41,169 nt of DNA from the NCBI GenBank assembly GCA_964563495.1, contig CAZLYK010000040.1, forward strand, positions 1-41,169, written 5' to 3'. A model generated the notes under the pieces. It saw nothing but the letters and a program-made list of their open reading frames with translations, ran no database searches and was not told where the DNA came from. Both the position numbers and the translations under genes were made by a program. Of the stretch, positions 9,542 to 18,535 are shown piece after piece; position 1 is the first letter of the stretch; each line of letters starts with the position of its first letter. This DNA comes from CAZLYK01 sp964563495. GTDB taxonomy: Bacteria > Acidobacteriota > Blastocatellia > RBC074.

Positions 9542-9557
9542 TGGCATCGCGGTTGCG
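9542..9557 (+). promoter_or_regulatory. Candidate sigma-54 (-24/-12) promoter
   Basis: TGGCATCGCGGTTGCG matches the RpoN consensus TGGCAC-N5-TTGC with GG and GC exactly 12 bp apart. The predicted start is near 9568. No protein gene follows on this strand before a terminator at 9649-9690. Confidence 0.6.
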
Positions 9558-9563
9558 TTAGCA

Positions 9564-9689
<126 letters not shown>

Positions 9690-9690
<1 letters not shown>

Positions 9691-10169
9691 TAGCGCGCAC
9701 CTGCTCGGCCGGCGATCACCTTAAACTCATCCTTCGACTCGAACATTAGTCCGACCTGTTTGCCCTGGTGTTTGGTGTTGACAATATTGACCTGATCATC
9801 AAACAGTTCGCAAAAGATTCGCTGGCGCAGCGTGACCCCATCGAGTCCGCCAGGCAGCCTGGCTTCGAGATACAGCCAGGCCAACTCGACCTGGGTCTCC
9901 ATCCCAGCCCAGTTCAGCCTTACCGGACGACTCGCCTTATTCTTGAGCTCGAAGTTTTCCGATAGATAACCCATGACCGACTCAACGGCCTCCCTGTTCT
10001 TGCCGCCATTGAAGTGGTCGAGCTTGAATTGACGTTTGGTGTGTCGGCTGAGCGCATTCTCCAGATCGTCGGCAAAAACCCGAATGACGATCTGGGCCGA
10101 TTGCCTGGCCTGATCGAATTCAATCTGAGAGACGCTGATGTGAACTTTGTGTATTACGGCAATGCTCAT
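9690..10169 (-). CDS. DUF6702 family protein, signal peptide apparently lost
   Basis: A protein of about 159 residues that resembles the DUF6702 family of small exported proteins of unknown function. The opening HKVHISVSQIEFD, then VIRVFADDLENALS and the C-terminal LFDDQVNIVNT, are family-like. Members usually carry a signal peptide just before the His-Lys. Here the ATG at 10169 leaves only five residues before it, with no ribosome site. The frame stays open upstream into the palindromic repeat as far as a TTG at 10223, adding MFNPAEILSILSIFFLIQ, which is hydrophobic but repeat-encoded. The gene may therefore be mis-targeted, silent, or using a repeat-derived leader. Confidence 0.7.
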
Positions 10170-10184
10170 TTGAATGAGAAAAAA

Positions 10185-10319
10185 AATAGACAGGATTGAC
10201 AGGATTTCTGCAGGATTGAACAAGATTGTTTAAGGGAAGAGGTAATAGAGTTAACCAAAACCATTTCCCCTTAAGGCATCTTGTTCAATCCTGCAGAAAT
10301 CCTGTCAATCCTGTCTATT
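10185..10319. repeat. Palindromic repeat, family 1 (135 bp)
   Basis: The left arm 10185-10226 and right arm 10278-10319 are perfect 42-nt reverse complements beginning AATAGACAGGATTGACAGGA. The arms are joined by about 50 nt. It separates the DUF6702 start from the lectin gene stop. The lectin stop codon (TAA, 10321-10319) runs into its edge. Confidence 0.95.
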
Positions 10320-11863
10320 TACGGCCGGCCGAGCCGCCATTTTTGATTATCCTGATCGGCGAAGTCCCATTGTTGAATGGCGGCTCCGTTAGCACGGCTT
10401 CTTCCCGACACATCGAGAGATTTGCCGCTGTCCGCATTGATAATCCGATACCAGTCGTCACCGATTTTCTCAAGGCGCCAACGCTGAGAGCGGTCGTTTC
10501 TCCAGCGTGACTGAACCACTCTGGCGCCATTAAAATTGCCCCCTCTCTGGACAGTCAGAGCCAGGCCGCTGTGCTGGGCGAGGATCGCGTACTCGCCATT
10601 TCCCAGGTCAATCACTTCAAAATTCTGATTGGCCTGGTTCGAATAATCCCACTGTTGAAGATTGGCGCCCTCACGCGTGCTCTGATTGGCAATATCGAGA
10701 CTCTTGCGGCTGCCGCGATTGATAATCGGGCCGGTGTACATAGTACTGCCGGATGGGCGATTGCCATATCCTACGCCACCTCCACCGCCCAAAACACCGC
10801 CGGATCGGACCTCAAAATCTGCGCGGCATCCTCTGTCGACCCAGATATTATTGCGGTCCCAGCCCCAGGTCTGCCCCTCGATACAAGCCGAACCGCTGGC
10901 CTGTTTGATCATCCTCACTCCGCCTCTGGTATCGGCCGGGCAATATTTACGACGACCGTCATCAGACGCACAGTAAATCTGCTGCTGTCCGCCTCCTCCA
11001 CCTATTCCTCCGCCTATACCTCCGCCTATGCCGCCTCCACCTACGCCGCCGGATCGGACCTCAAAATCTGCGCGGCATCCCCTGTCGACCCAGATATTAT
11101 TGCGGTCCCAGCCCCAGGTCTGCCCCTCGATACAAGCCGAACCGCTGGCCTGTTTGATCATCCTCACTCCGCCTCTGGTATCGGCCGGGCAATATTTACG
11201 ACGACCGTCATCAGACGCACAGTAAATCTGCTGCTGTCCGCCTCCTCCACCTATTCCTCCGCCTATACCTCCGCCTATGCCGCCTCCACCTACGCCGCCG
11301 GATCGGACCTCAAAATCTGCGCGGCATCCCCTGTCGACCCAGATATTATTGCGGTCCCAGCCCCAGGTCTGCCCCTCGATACAAGCCGAACCGCTGGCCT
11401 GTTTGATCATCCTCACTCCGCCTCTGGTATCGGCCGGGCAATATTTACGACGACCGTCATCAGACGCACAGTAAATCTGCTGCTGTCCGCCTCCTCCTCC
11501 ACCGCCTCCGATACCACCCCATCCGCCACCCCCATACTGGTAGTTGAGGGTTCTCAAATTGCCATTGCGGACATCGAAGATAGCCTCGTAAGTGAAGTTC
11601 CGACCATTGTCATTCCGGTCGCGATAATATGTCCCCGTCCCGCGAACTCGCGTCTGGTTGCTGCCGACCGATTCGAAATCGCCATTATCGTTGAATCTGA
11701 CCGTGGGTCGATTGCCCCCCTGCTCCCGAATCATGCGTTCTCTGATTCGGGCCTGGGCCTGATCGATATTGCGGAACTGGGCCTGGGCAGTAATCAGGCA
11801 CCCGCTCAGCACAACCATGGCCACTAATAAGGCAAAGATAAATCTTGAGTTGGACTTGTCCAT
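10319..11863 (-). CDS. Exported DUF3011 x3 – ricin B lectin protein
   Basis: A 514-residue exported protein. A signal peptide covers residues 1-29, with a lipobox LSGC (Cys22) that would make it a lipoprotein; cleavage after AQA is the alternative. Residues 30-110 are a non-repeated beta-rich part. Three DUF3011 domains follow (starting near residues 127, 210 and 293), each with conserved cysteines, joined by glycine-rich GGGIGGGI linkers. A C-terminal ricin-type beta-trefoil (about 373-514) has repeated QQWDYS/QRWRLEK/QQWDF motifs and is expected to bind sugars. AAGGGGG lies 5 nt before the ATG. It may share a transcript with the S9 peptidase 51 bp upstream. Confidence 0.88.
   Translation of the reverse strand: MDKSNSRFIFALLVAMVVLSGCLITAQAQFRNIDQAQARIRERMIREQGGNRPTVRFNDNGDFESVGSNQTRVRGTGTYYRDRNDNGRNFTYEAIFDVRNGNLRTLNYQYGGGGWGGIGGGGGGGGQQQIYCASDDGRRKYCPADTRGGVRMIKQASGSACIEGQTWGWDRNNIWVDRGCRADFEVRSGGVGGGGIGGGIGGGIGGGGGQQQIYCASDDGRRKYCPADTRGGVRMIKQASGSACIEGQTWGWDRNNIWVDRGCRADFEVRSGGVGGGGIGGGIGGGIGGGGGQQQIYCASDDGRRKYCPADTRGGVRMIKQASGSACIEGQTWGWDRNNIWVDRGCRADFEVRSGGVLGGGGGVGYGNRPSGSTMYTGPIINRGSRKSLDIANQSTREGANLQQWDYSNQANQNFEVIDLGNGEYAILAQHSGLALTVQRGGNFNGARVVQSRWRNDRSQRWRLEKIGDDWYRIINADSGKSLDVSGRSRANGAAIQQWDFADQDNQKWRLGRP
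10793..11485 (-). repeat. Three tandem 249-bp coding repeats (DUF3011 plus Gly linker)
   Basis: The 83-codon unit occurs at 11485-11237, 11236-10988 and 10987 to about 10793, where the third unit diverges after the domain. The copies are almost identical at DNA level; the only difference I noticed is T for C near 10831. This implies recent duplication or active gene conversion, with copy-number change by slippage likely. Confidence 0.95.
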
Positions 11864-11914
11864 AAAAACCCCCTTAGGTTTTGTTCTGGCCTGTTTTTTG
11901 GCAAATGAATCAAA

Positions 11915-14044
11915 CTATTTAATTATGCCAAACTGGCCAAGTAGAAAAGCATAATCGAAAGCCAAATCTTTCAACCTGTCGTAGCGGCCGGATGCGCCGC
12001 CGTGGCCGCCGGGTTCTAGCTTGACCTTGAAGAGAAGCGGGTTATTGTCGGTCTTAAGCGTCCGCAGCTTAGCGACGTACTTCGCCGGCTCCCAATACAT
12101 GACCTGGCTGTCATTGAGCGACGTTCTGACCAGCATGGTCGGATAGGACTTCTTCTCAAGGTTGTCGTAAGGCGAATAGCTGCGCATGTAATCGAAAGCC
12201 GGTTTTTCGTTCGGGTTGCCCCATTCCAGGTACTCGCCGACGGTGAGCGGCAAAGAGGCGTCGAGCATAGTGTTCATGACATCGACAAATGGAACGTATG
12301 AAATGACGGCTTTAAAGAGGTCTGGGCGCATGTTAGTGACCGCCCCCATGAGCAACCCCCCGGCGCTTCCACCGACGATGACCAGCCGGTCGGATGAAGT
12401 ATATTTCTCTTTGATCAAGTGCTCGGCGCAATCGATGAAGTCGGTGAAGGTGTTCTTCTTCGACATGAGCTTGCCCTGATCGTGCCATTCTTTACCAAGA
12501 TCGCCGCCCCCGCGGATATGTGCGGTCCCGACTATCACCCCGCGGTCGAGCAGGCTCAAGCGGTTCGATGAGAATTCGACATCGTTCGAGATACCGTATG
12601 AGCCATAACCTTCGAGAAGCATCGGCCGCTTCCCGTCACGGGTCAAATCGTGGCGATAGACGATTGAAATTGGAACCCTGGCGCCGTCTCTGGCGGTCGC
12701 ATAGATGCGCTCCGATTTGTAAAGCTTGGGGTCGTAACCGCCGAGAACGGGCTGCTGTTTCATGAGCTTGCGCTCACGTGTCTTGACATCGAAATCGAAG
12801 ACCGAGTTCGGGGTGACCAGGGATTCATAACTGAACCGGTAAGTCGTGGTGTCGAACTCGGCATTCTGCATCGGATAAGCGACATAGACGGGCTCCGGGA
12901 AATCGATGTAATAAGATTTGCCGCTTTTCAAGTCGAAGACATTCATCTGCGGGACGCCGTTCTCACGCTCGATCGCGATGAAATGACCGGCGAAACAGTC
13001 GATGTCTTCGAGCATGACCTCTTTCCGATATGGGATGACCTCTTTCCATCCCGCCCGGGCCGGGTTGCTCACCGGCACAGTCACGAGACGAAAATTCTTG
13101 CCCTTGTCGTTCGTCCGAATATAGAAGAGGTCGCCCAGGTGATCGACGTAATATTCGTGATTAACCTCGCGCGGTAAGAAGATCTTCGGTTCATCGCCGG
13201 GTCGATCGGCCGGTAGATACCGGATCTCACTGGTGGTCGAGCTGGCTGAGACCAGCATGATAAAGCCTTTGCTGCGCGTCCGCCCGGCGTAGATCCGGTA
13301 GAGCTCATCTTTTTCCTCAAAGAGCAGTTGGTGTCGATCACTGCCAAGTTCGTGCCGGTAGAATTTGTGCGAACGCTTGGTGACTGCATCTTCCTGAGTG
13401 TAGAAGAGTGTCTTGTTGTCATTCGCCCAGGCTACCGAAGTGACGCGCTCGGCCAGCTTTCCGCCGATCTTGCCGGTGCGCAGATCCTTGACCTGCAGAT
13501 CGTACTGCCGGAAACCCGTCGTGTCGGTCGAAAAGGCAAGCAGATTACCGTCATTGCTCACGTTATAGGCGCCGAGGCTGAAGAACTCGTGGCCCTTGGC
13601 CATTTCGTTCTGGTCGATGGTGACCTCTTCGGGCGCATTGAGGCTCGCTTTTTTACGGCAGAAGATCGGGTATTGTTTTCCCTGCTCTGTCCGCGAGTAG
13701 TAATAGTACTTGCCGTCCTTAAAAGGGACATTCTCATCTGTCTCCTTGATCCGGGCGAGCATCTCTTTATAGAGCGCCTCCTGAAATCCTTTGGTCGAGT
13801 TCATGACCGCCTCGGCGTAATCATTTTCGGCTTTCAAGTAGGCGGTGGTTTCGGGATTGTCCTTCTCGCGCAGCCAGAAGTAATCATCAACGAGAGTGTA
13901 GCCGTGAATCTGCGTGATCTTTGGAATCTTCTTCGCTTCCGGTGGCTTGGGTATTTGTTCTTGTGCCATGGTCGTCATTACTAAAAGGGCTCCGGTCAGA
14001 GCCATTGTCAGAATGAAAAGCAGCGATACCGCTCGTCGTTCCAT
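11915..14044 (-). CDS. S9 family peptidase (oligopeptidase B-like)
   Basis: A 709-residue serine peptidase of the prolyl oligopeptidase clan, closest in pattern to oligopeptidase B, which cleaves short peptides after basic residues. A hydrophobic leader (about residues 1-27, ending TTMAQEQ) predicts export. A beta-propeller region of about 400 residues is followed by the hydrolase domain. The triad is about Ser560 (GGSAGG), Asp645 (SLNDSQV) and His681 (GGHGG). The ATG at 14044 is preceded by a strong AAGGAGGA site. Unusually, this start lies inside the reading frame of the upstream efflux pump, which ends 158 nt further on. The association with metal-efflux genes is probably positional. Confidence 0.92.
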   Translation of the reverse strand: MERRAVSLLFILTMALTGALLVMTTMAQEQIPKPPEAKKIPKITQIHGYTLVDDYFWLREKDNPETTAYLKAENDYAEAVMNSTKGFQEALYKEMLARIKETDENVPFKDGKYYYYSRTEQGKQYPIFCRKKASLNAPEEVTIDQNEMAKGHEFFSLGAYNVSNDGNLLAFSTDTTGFRQYDLQVKDLRTGKIGGKLAERVTSVAWANDNKTLFYTQEDAVTKRSHKFYRHELGSDRHQLLFEEKDELYRIYAGRTRSKGFIMLVSASSTTSEIRYLPADRPGDEPKIFLPREVNHEYYVDHLGDLFYIRTNDKGKNFRLVTVPVSNPARAGWKEVIPYRKEVMLEDIDCFAGHFIAIERENGVPQMNVFDLKSGKSYYIDFPEPVYVAYPMQNAEFDTTTYRFSYESLVTPNSVFDFDVKTRERKLMKQQPVLGGYDPKLYKSERIYATARDGARVPISIVYRHDLTRDGKRPMLLEGYGSYGISNDVEFSSNRLSLLDRGVIVGTAHIRGGGDLGKEWHDQGKLMSKKNTFTDFIDCAEHLIKEKYTSSDRLVIVGGSAGGLLMGAVTNMRPDLFKAVISYVPFVDVMNTMLDASLPLTVGEYLEWGNPNEKPAFDYMRSYSPYDNLEKKSYPTMLVRTSLNDSQVMYWEPAKYVAKLRTLKTDNNPLLFKVKLEPGGHGGASGRYDRLKDLAFDYAFLLGQFGIIK

Positions 14045-17000
14045 CTTCTCCTCCTTCGTCGTGTCTTGCTTTGAGGGGTTTATCCGCTTGAGACAAGATA
14101 GATTTTAACACCGATGAGGTCTTTTCGACGATCAATTCATAGAGAGTTGGAAGAACAAACAGAGTAAGCAGGGTCGATGTCACGAGACCGCCGATGACTA
14201 CCGTCGCGAGCGGGCGCTGGACTTCAGAGCCCGGCGCGGTCGAGAGCGCCATGGGGATAAACCCGAGGCTGGCAACCAGCGCCGTCATGAGCACCGGCCG
14301 CAGCCGGGAGCTTGCGCCATCCAGCACCGCCTCTCGCAAACCAACGCCCTCGTCGCGGAGCCGGTTGATATAACTCACCATGACGACGCCGTTGAGCACG
14401 GCGACGCCAAAGAGGGCGATAAATCCGACCGCCGTCGATAGATTCAGATTCATCCCGCGCAGCCAGAGCGCCGCCACGCCGCCGACCATGGCGAACGGGA
14501 CATTGGCGATGATCAACCCGGCCTGCAAAATCGATCTGAAAGCCGAGTAGAGCAGCAGGTAGATGAGGAGCAAAGCCAACGGAACCACGATGTAGAGCCG
14601 GTTCATGGCGCTCTGCTGGTTTTCGAATTCGCCGCCCCAGGTGATGAAATATCCGGTCGGCAGCCTGATCTCTTTTTCAATCAGGCTCTGGGCTTCGGCG
14701 ACAAATCCTCCGATATCGCGGCCGCGGACGTTCGACTGGATGACGATCCGCCGCTGGGCATCCTCGCGGTTGATCACCTCAGGGCCTTCGGCAAAATCGA
14801 TGCTCGCTACCTGGCCGAGCCGGATGCGCTCTCCGCCCGGGGTCGGAACGATCAAAGCGCGAATCGTCTCGATCTCTCTTCGCCGGGATTCCGGCAATCG
14901 AACGACGACGTCAAACCGTTTTCGTCCATCGATCACCTCGGTCACGACTCCGCCGCCGATAGCCGTTTCGACCAGATGCTTCAGATCATCGACCCGCAAT
15001 CCATAACGCGCCAGCTCGGTCCGATTGACGACGATCTGCAGTTCCCCGGCCCCGCTGAGCATCTCGGTCTGGACATCGGCGGCCCCGCGCACGCGCCGCA
15101 GCACGCCTTCGATCAGTTTCGCTTCTCGCTCCAGAACATCCGAATCGTCGCCGAAAAGTTTGACGGCCACATCGGCCTTGACGCCGGAGATAACCTCATC
15201 CAATCGCATGGCCAGCGGTTGAGTGAAATTGTAGACCACGCCCGGTATCTCCTTGAGCCTGGTGTCGAAGGCTTCGATCAACTGATCTTTTGTCCGGGCA
15301 GTCGACCATTGTTCAATCGGCTTGAGAATGACATAGACATCGCCCTGATAAATGCCCATGGCTTCGGTCGCCAGATCGGGGCGACCGAGCTTGGTCACGA
15401 CCGTTTCGACCTCCGGAAACTCGCGCACCGCTTTCTCGACCATGGTTGCGATCTCGACCGATTGCGTCAGCGAGACCGACGGCAATCTGCGCGTCTCAAT
15501 CAACAACGCTCCTTCATCAAGCTGGGGCATGAATTCAGTGCCCAGAAAGAGCATCGACCCGATCGTCCCCAGGACCACGAGCAAAGCTGATCCGATCGTC
15601 AGCCCGCGCCTGATCATCAAACGGCTGAGCGATTGGCGATAGCGGTTTTGCAAAGCCATGAGGACTCTCTCGTGGGCGCCGTGCCTGGCCGGCTTGAGCG
15701 CCATCGATCCGAGCGCCGGAACCAGCGTCAGGGTCAACACCAGCGCGCCGACCAGGGCGCTGCAGACGGTCAGCGCCATTGGCCGGAACATACGTGCCTC
15801 AAGTCCCTGCAGGGTAAAGATCGGCAGGTAGACCGCAATAATGATCAAGACTCCGAAGACGATCGGCCTGGCGATCTCGAGCGAGCTGTGGCGAACGAGA
15901 TTGAATAGTTTGACCGACTGAACGCGTTTCTCAACCCTCGCCGGCCCCTCCTCTAAATGTCCCTTCGATGCCTGACCAGGAGGGTGTTCGCCGGTCGAGC
16001 TCAACCGGCTGATAAAATTTTCGATCATGACCACTGCCCCGTCGACGATCAGCCCGAAATCGATCGCGCCCAGGCTCATGAGGTTGGCGGTAACGCCGAA
16101 AAGCTTCATGCTGATAAAGGCCACGAGCATCGAGAGGGGGATGATCGAGGCGACGATCAACGAGGCGCGGATATTATTCAAAAACAGAAACAGGACGAGG
16201 ATGACGAGCAATCCGCCCTCGATCAGGTTGGTCGCGACAGTCCGGATAGTGCGATTGACCAGGGTGGTCTGCTGGTAAAACGGCGTCAGCTTGACGCCTT
16301 CCGGGAGATACTTCGCGATCTCGTGGACACGTTTTTGGACGCGATCGATCACGGATTTGGAATTCTCACCCTTGGTCATAATGACCATTCCGGAGACGAC
16401 TTCGCCTTTTCCGTCCTTGGTCACGGCTCCCTGGCGGACAGCGTGACCGATTTCAACCGTCGCCACATCTCTGACCAACACCGGCACTCCGGCCGAGGAT
16501 TTGATCGTCACCTGCCGAATCTGTTCTTGGGCATTGTCGGGTTGAAAACGCCCCACGCCGCGGACGGTGTAACCTTCCGCTCCGCGCTCGATATAGCTGC
16601 CGCCGAAATTTGTATTACTGGCCGCGAGAGCCTGATAAACATCTTCGAGGGTGAGGTTGTAGGCGAGGAGGCGTTCCGGATCTACCAGGATGTGGAACTG
16701 CCTGATAAAACCTCCCCAGGAATTGACCTCATTGACCCCGGGCACCGTGCGCAGTTGAGGCTTGATCGTCCAATCGTGCAGCGTTTTGAGATCCATCGCG
16801 CTGTATCCCTGACCTTCGATCACGTATTGATAGACTTCACCGAAGGCCGTCGCCACCGGGCCAAGCGTCGGTTGAAGCCCTTCAGGAATACGGGTTCTGG
16901 CTTCCTGCAATCTCTCATTGACCAATTGGCGTGCGAAGTAGGTATCGACGTCATCCGGAAAGACGATGGTGATGATCGAGAGGCCGAACTTTGATATCGA

Positions 17001-17249
17001 TCGGACCTCTTCGGCCCGGCGGATCCCCATCATGGCGCTCTCGACTGGATAGGTCACCAGCTGCTCGACCTCAGCCGCCGCCATCCCGGGGGCCTCGGTC
17101 ACAATATTGACCTGGTTGTTGGTGAGATCCGGAAAAGCGTCTATCGGCAGGATGGTAAAGGCATAGACACCACCACCGGCCAGCAAGAGCGTGAGCGCCA
17201 GGATCAGTAAGCGTTGTTGGAGCGAAAATTCAATTAGTGCTCGGATCAT
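13887..17249 (-). CDS. Heavy-metal RND efflux pump (CzcA/CusA family)
   Basis: A 1120-residue inner-membrane proton-driven pump of the heavy-metal RND family. The TM4 signature AIDFGLIVDGAVVMIENFI carries the acidic proton-relay residues. The periplasmic PN1/PC1 and PN2/PC2 halves and 12 membrane segments are in order. Whether it exports Cu/Ag or Zn/Co/Cd is not clear. Its start overlaps the adaptor stop by 4 nt (ATGA), so translation is coupled. The normal C-terminus (LPTLYELIVEK) is followed by a 77-residue low-complexity charged tail, whose last 52 codons overlap the S9 peptidase start. The tail probably arose by loss of the original stop. Confidence 0.93.
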   Translation of the reverse strand: MIRALIEFSLQQRLLILALTLLLAGGGVYAFTILPIDAFPDLTNNQVNIVTEAPGMAAAEVEQLVTYPVESAMMGIRRAEEVRSISKFGLSIITIVFPDDVDTYFARQLVNERLQEARTRIPEGLQPTLGPVATAFGEVYQYVIEGQGYSAMDLKTLHDWTIKPQLRTVPGVNEVNSWGGFIRQFHILVDPERLLAYNLTLEDVYQALAASNTNFGGSYIERGAEGYTVRGVGRFQPDNAQEQIRQVTIKSSAGVPVLVRDVATVEIGHAVRQGAVTKDGKGEVVSGMVIMTKGENSKSVIDRVQKRVHEIAKYLPEGVKLTPFYQQTTLVNRTIRTVATNLIEGGLLVILVLFLFLNNIRASLIVASIIPLSMLVAFISMKLFGVTANLMSLGAIDFGLIVDGAVVMIENFISRLSSTGEHPPGQASKGHLEEGPARVEKRVQSVKLFNLVRHSSLEIARPIVFGVLIIIAVYLPIFTLQGLEARMFRPMALTVCSALVGALVLTLTLVPALGSMALKPARHGAHERVLMALQNRYRQSLSRLMIRRGLTIGSALLVVLGTIGSMLFLGTEFMPQLDEGALLIETRRLPSVSLTQSVEIATMVEKAVREFPEVETVVTKLGRPDLATEAMGIYQGDVYVILKPIEQWSTARTKDQLIEAFDTRLKEIPGVVYNFTQPLAMRLDEVISGVKADVAVKLFGDDSDVLEREAKLIEGVLRRVRGAADVQTEMLSGAGELQIVVNRTELARYGLRVDDLKHLVETAIGGGVVTEVIDGRKRFDVVVRLPESRRREIETIRALIVPTPGGERIRLGQVASIDFAEGPEVINREDAQRRIVIQSNVRGRDIGGFVAEAQSLIEKEIRLPTGYFITWGGEFENQQSAMNRLYIVVPLALLLIYLLLYSAFRSILQAGLIIANVPFAMVGGVAALWLRGMNLNLSTAVGFIALFGVAVLNGVVMVSYINRLRDEGVGLREAVLDGASSRLRPVLMTALVASLGFIPMALSTAPGSEVQRPLATVVIGGLVTSTLLTLFVLPTLYELIVEKTSSVLKSILSQADKPLKARHDEGGEDGTTSGIAAFHSDNGSDRSPFSNDDHGTRTNTQATGSEEDSKDHADSRLHSR

Positions 17250-18535
17250 TCTTCAGACATGGTCGATTTTAAAAATTCCGATTTGATCAGGAAGCCGCCC
17301 CTGGTCACGACCAGCTCGCCTTTTTGCAAGCCGCTGACGATCTCTATCAGGCCATCCTGCTCACGCCCTGTCTGGACCGGCCGTTTCTCAAAGACGCCGT
17401 CACCGACTGCCAGGAAGACCACCTTCTCACCCTGCGTATCCTGAACCGCGTCGCGAGGAACAGCCACCGAGATCTGACCTGGAGACTGCCCCAAACCATC
17501 AATCGTCACCGTTGCGTACATCTCCGGCCGCAAGTTACCGCGAGGATTGTTGACCAGGCAGCGCACCTGCACCGTCCGGGTTTGAGGGTCGAGGACCTCG
17601 CCGATATGGGCGACTCGACCGGGGAACTTCGAATCCCCGAAGGCGGAGACCCGGATCTCAACCGGCTGCCCTATGCGGACGAAGCCCGCCTGCTGCTCGG
17701 GGACTTCCGCGACCGCCCACAGATCACCCAGGTTGGCGATCGTGATGAGATCTGTCGCCTCATTGACGACCGTCCCGAGCGTGACACTGCGTTTGAGCAC
17801 CACCCCGGAGATCGGCGCATTGATGACCACATCATCATGACTGTCGTGCGGCACGGTCAGATGCTGCAGCCATTCAGAGGATCTCTCCATTTCAGCGCGC
17901 GCCTGATCCAGCTCACTCGCCGCAGCCGCCAGATTAGCGGCAGCGTGCGCCTGCTCACGCCTGGAGATCGCCTTGGCTTCGAGCAATCTTTCGGCCCTTT
18001 CAAGCTCGGCTTTGGCATAGGCCACGGATTTCTCTTTCTCAGTCACCATCGCCTGCGCCTTGGCGTAAGCCGCACGCGCCGCCAGCAATTCGTGGCTGTG
18101 AAGATAGATCAGTGCCTGCCCCTTTTTGACGTAATCGCCGACCGTCGCGAGCACGCGCGTGACGCGACCGGGGACGAAAGTGCCGACGCGCGCCGTTTGA
18201 TCGTCGTTGATCGACAGGCGCCCCGTCACCGTCAGTTTTTGATGGAATATTTGCCCGGCAGCTTGAGCGGTCTCGATTTGACCGTGTTTGATCGCCTCGG
18301 GAGAGAGCCTGACCTGATTGGAGGCGCGCGGTACCCCTTCGGCCGCGACCCGTGGCTCGGTCGAGGCCGCGGTCTTATCGGTCCTGCCCGTCGAGATCCA
18401 ATATCGCATCGCCAGAAAGGCCAGCCCACCCAAAGCCACGACGGCAATTAGAGCGAGCAGCATCTTACGACCCCGGCTCGCTCTGGTAATCGGGTCAGCC
18501 TCGTTCATAGCCGTAGCCTGATCAATGTTTTTCAT
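17246..18535 (-). CDS. RND efflux periplasmic adaptor (CusB/CzcB type)
   Basis: A 429-residue membrane-fusion protein linking the inner-membrane pump to the TolC-type channel. A single N-terminal anchor (MLLALIAVVALGGLAFLAM) is followed by a lipoyl-like half (GRVTRVLATVGDYVKKGQAL), a long alanine-rich coiled coil, the second lipoyl half with SGVVLKRSVTLGTVVNEATD, and beta-barrel domains. The ATG at 18535 lies inside the last codons of the TolC gene (14-nt overlap); an ATG at 18508 is an alternative. The frame is open upstream to 18757, but that part merely overlaps TolC coding sequence. The stop overlaps the pump start by 4 nt. Confidence 0.92.
   Translation of the reverse strand: MKNIDQATAMNEADPITRASRGRKMLLALIAVVALGGLAFLAMRYWISTGRTDKTAASTEPRVAAEGVPRASNQVRLSPEAIKHGQIETAQAAGQIFHQKLTVTGRLSINDDQTARVGTFVPGRVTRVLATVGDYVKKGQALIYLHSHELLAARAAYAKAQAMVTEKEKSVAYAKAELERAERLLEAKAISRREQAHAAANLAAAASELDQARAEMERSSEWLQHLTVPHDSHDDVVINAPISGVVLKRSVTLGTVVNEATDLITIANLGDLWAVAEVPEQQAGFVRIGQPVEIRVSAFGDSKFPGRVAHIGEVLDPQTRTVQVRCLVNNPRGNLRPEMYATVTIDGLGQSPGQISVAVPRDAVQDTQGEKVVFLAVGDGVFEKRPVQTGREQDGLIEIVSGLQKGELVVTRGGFLIKSEFLKSTMSEE

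Noticed and set aside
10793..11485. Regular repeats considered as a CRISPR array
   Set aside because: The 249-bp units are protein-coding and contiguous, without spacers.
10571..11827. Long 418-codon open frame opposite the lectin gene
   Set aside because: It is a shadow kept open by the three identical DUF3011 repeats. It lacks a ribosome site and known domains, and the other strand has a signal peptide and recognisable domains.
15957..16994. 345-codon open frame opposite the RND pump
   Set aside because: It is rich in His/Asp/Arg without a fold pattern and is antisense to a well-conserved pump.
17324..18451. 375-codon open frame opposite the adaptor gene
   Set aside because: It is Arg/Asp/His-rich without domains, and the adaptor on the other strand is unambiguous.
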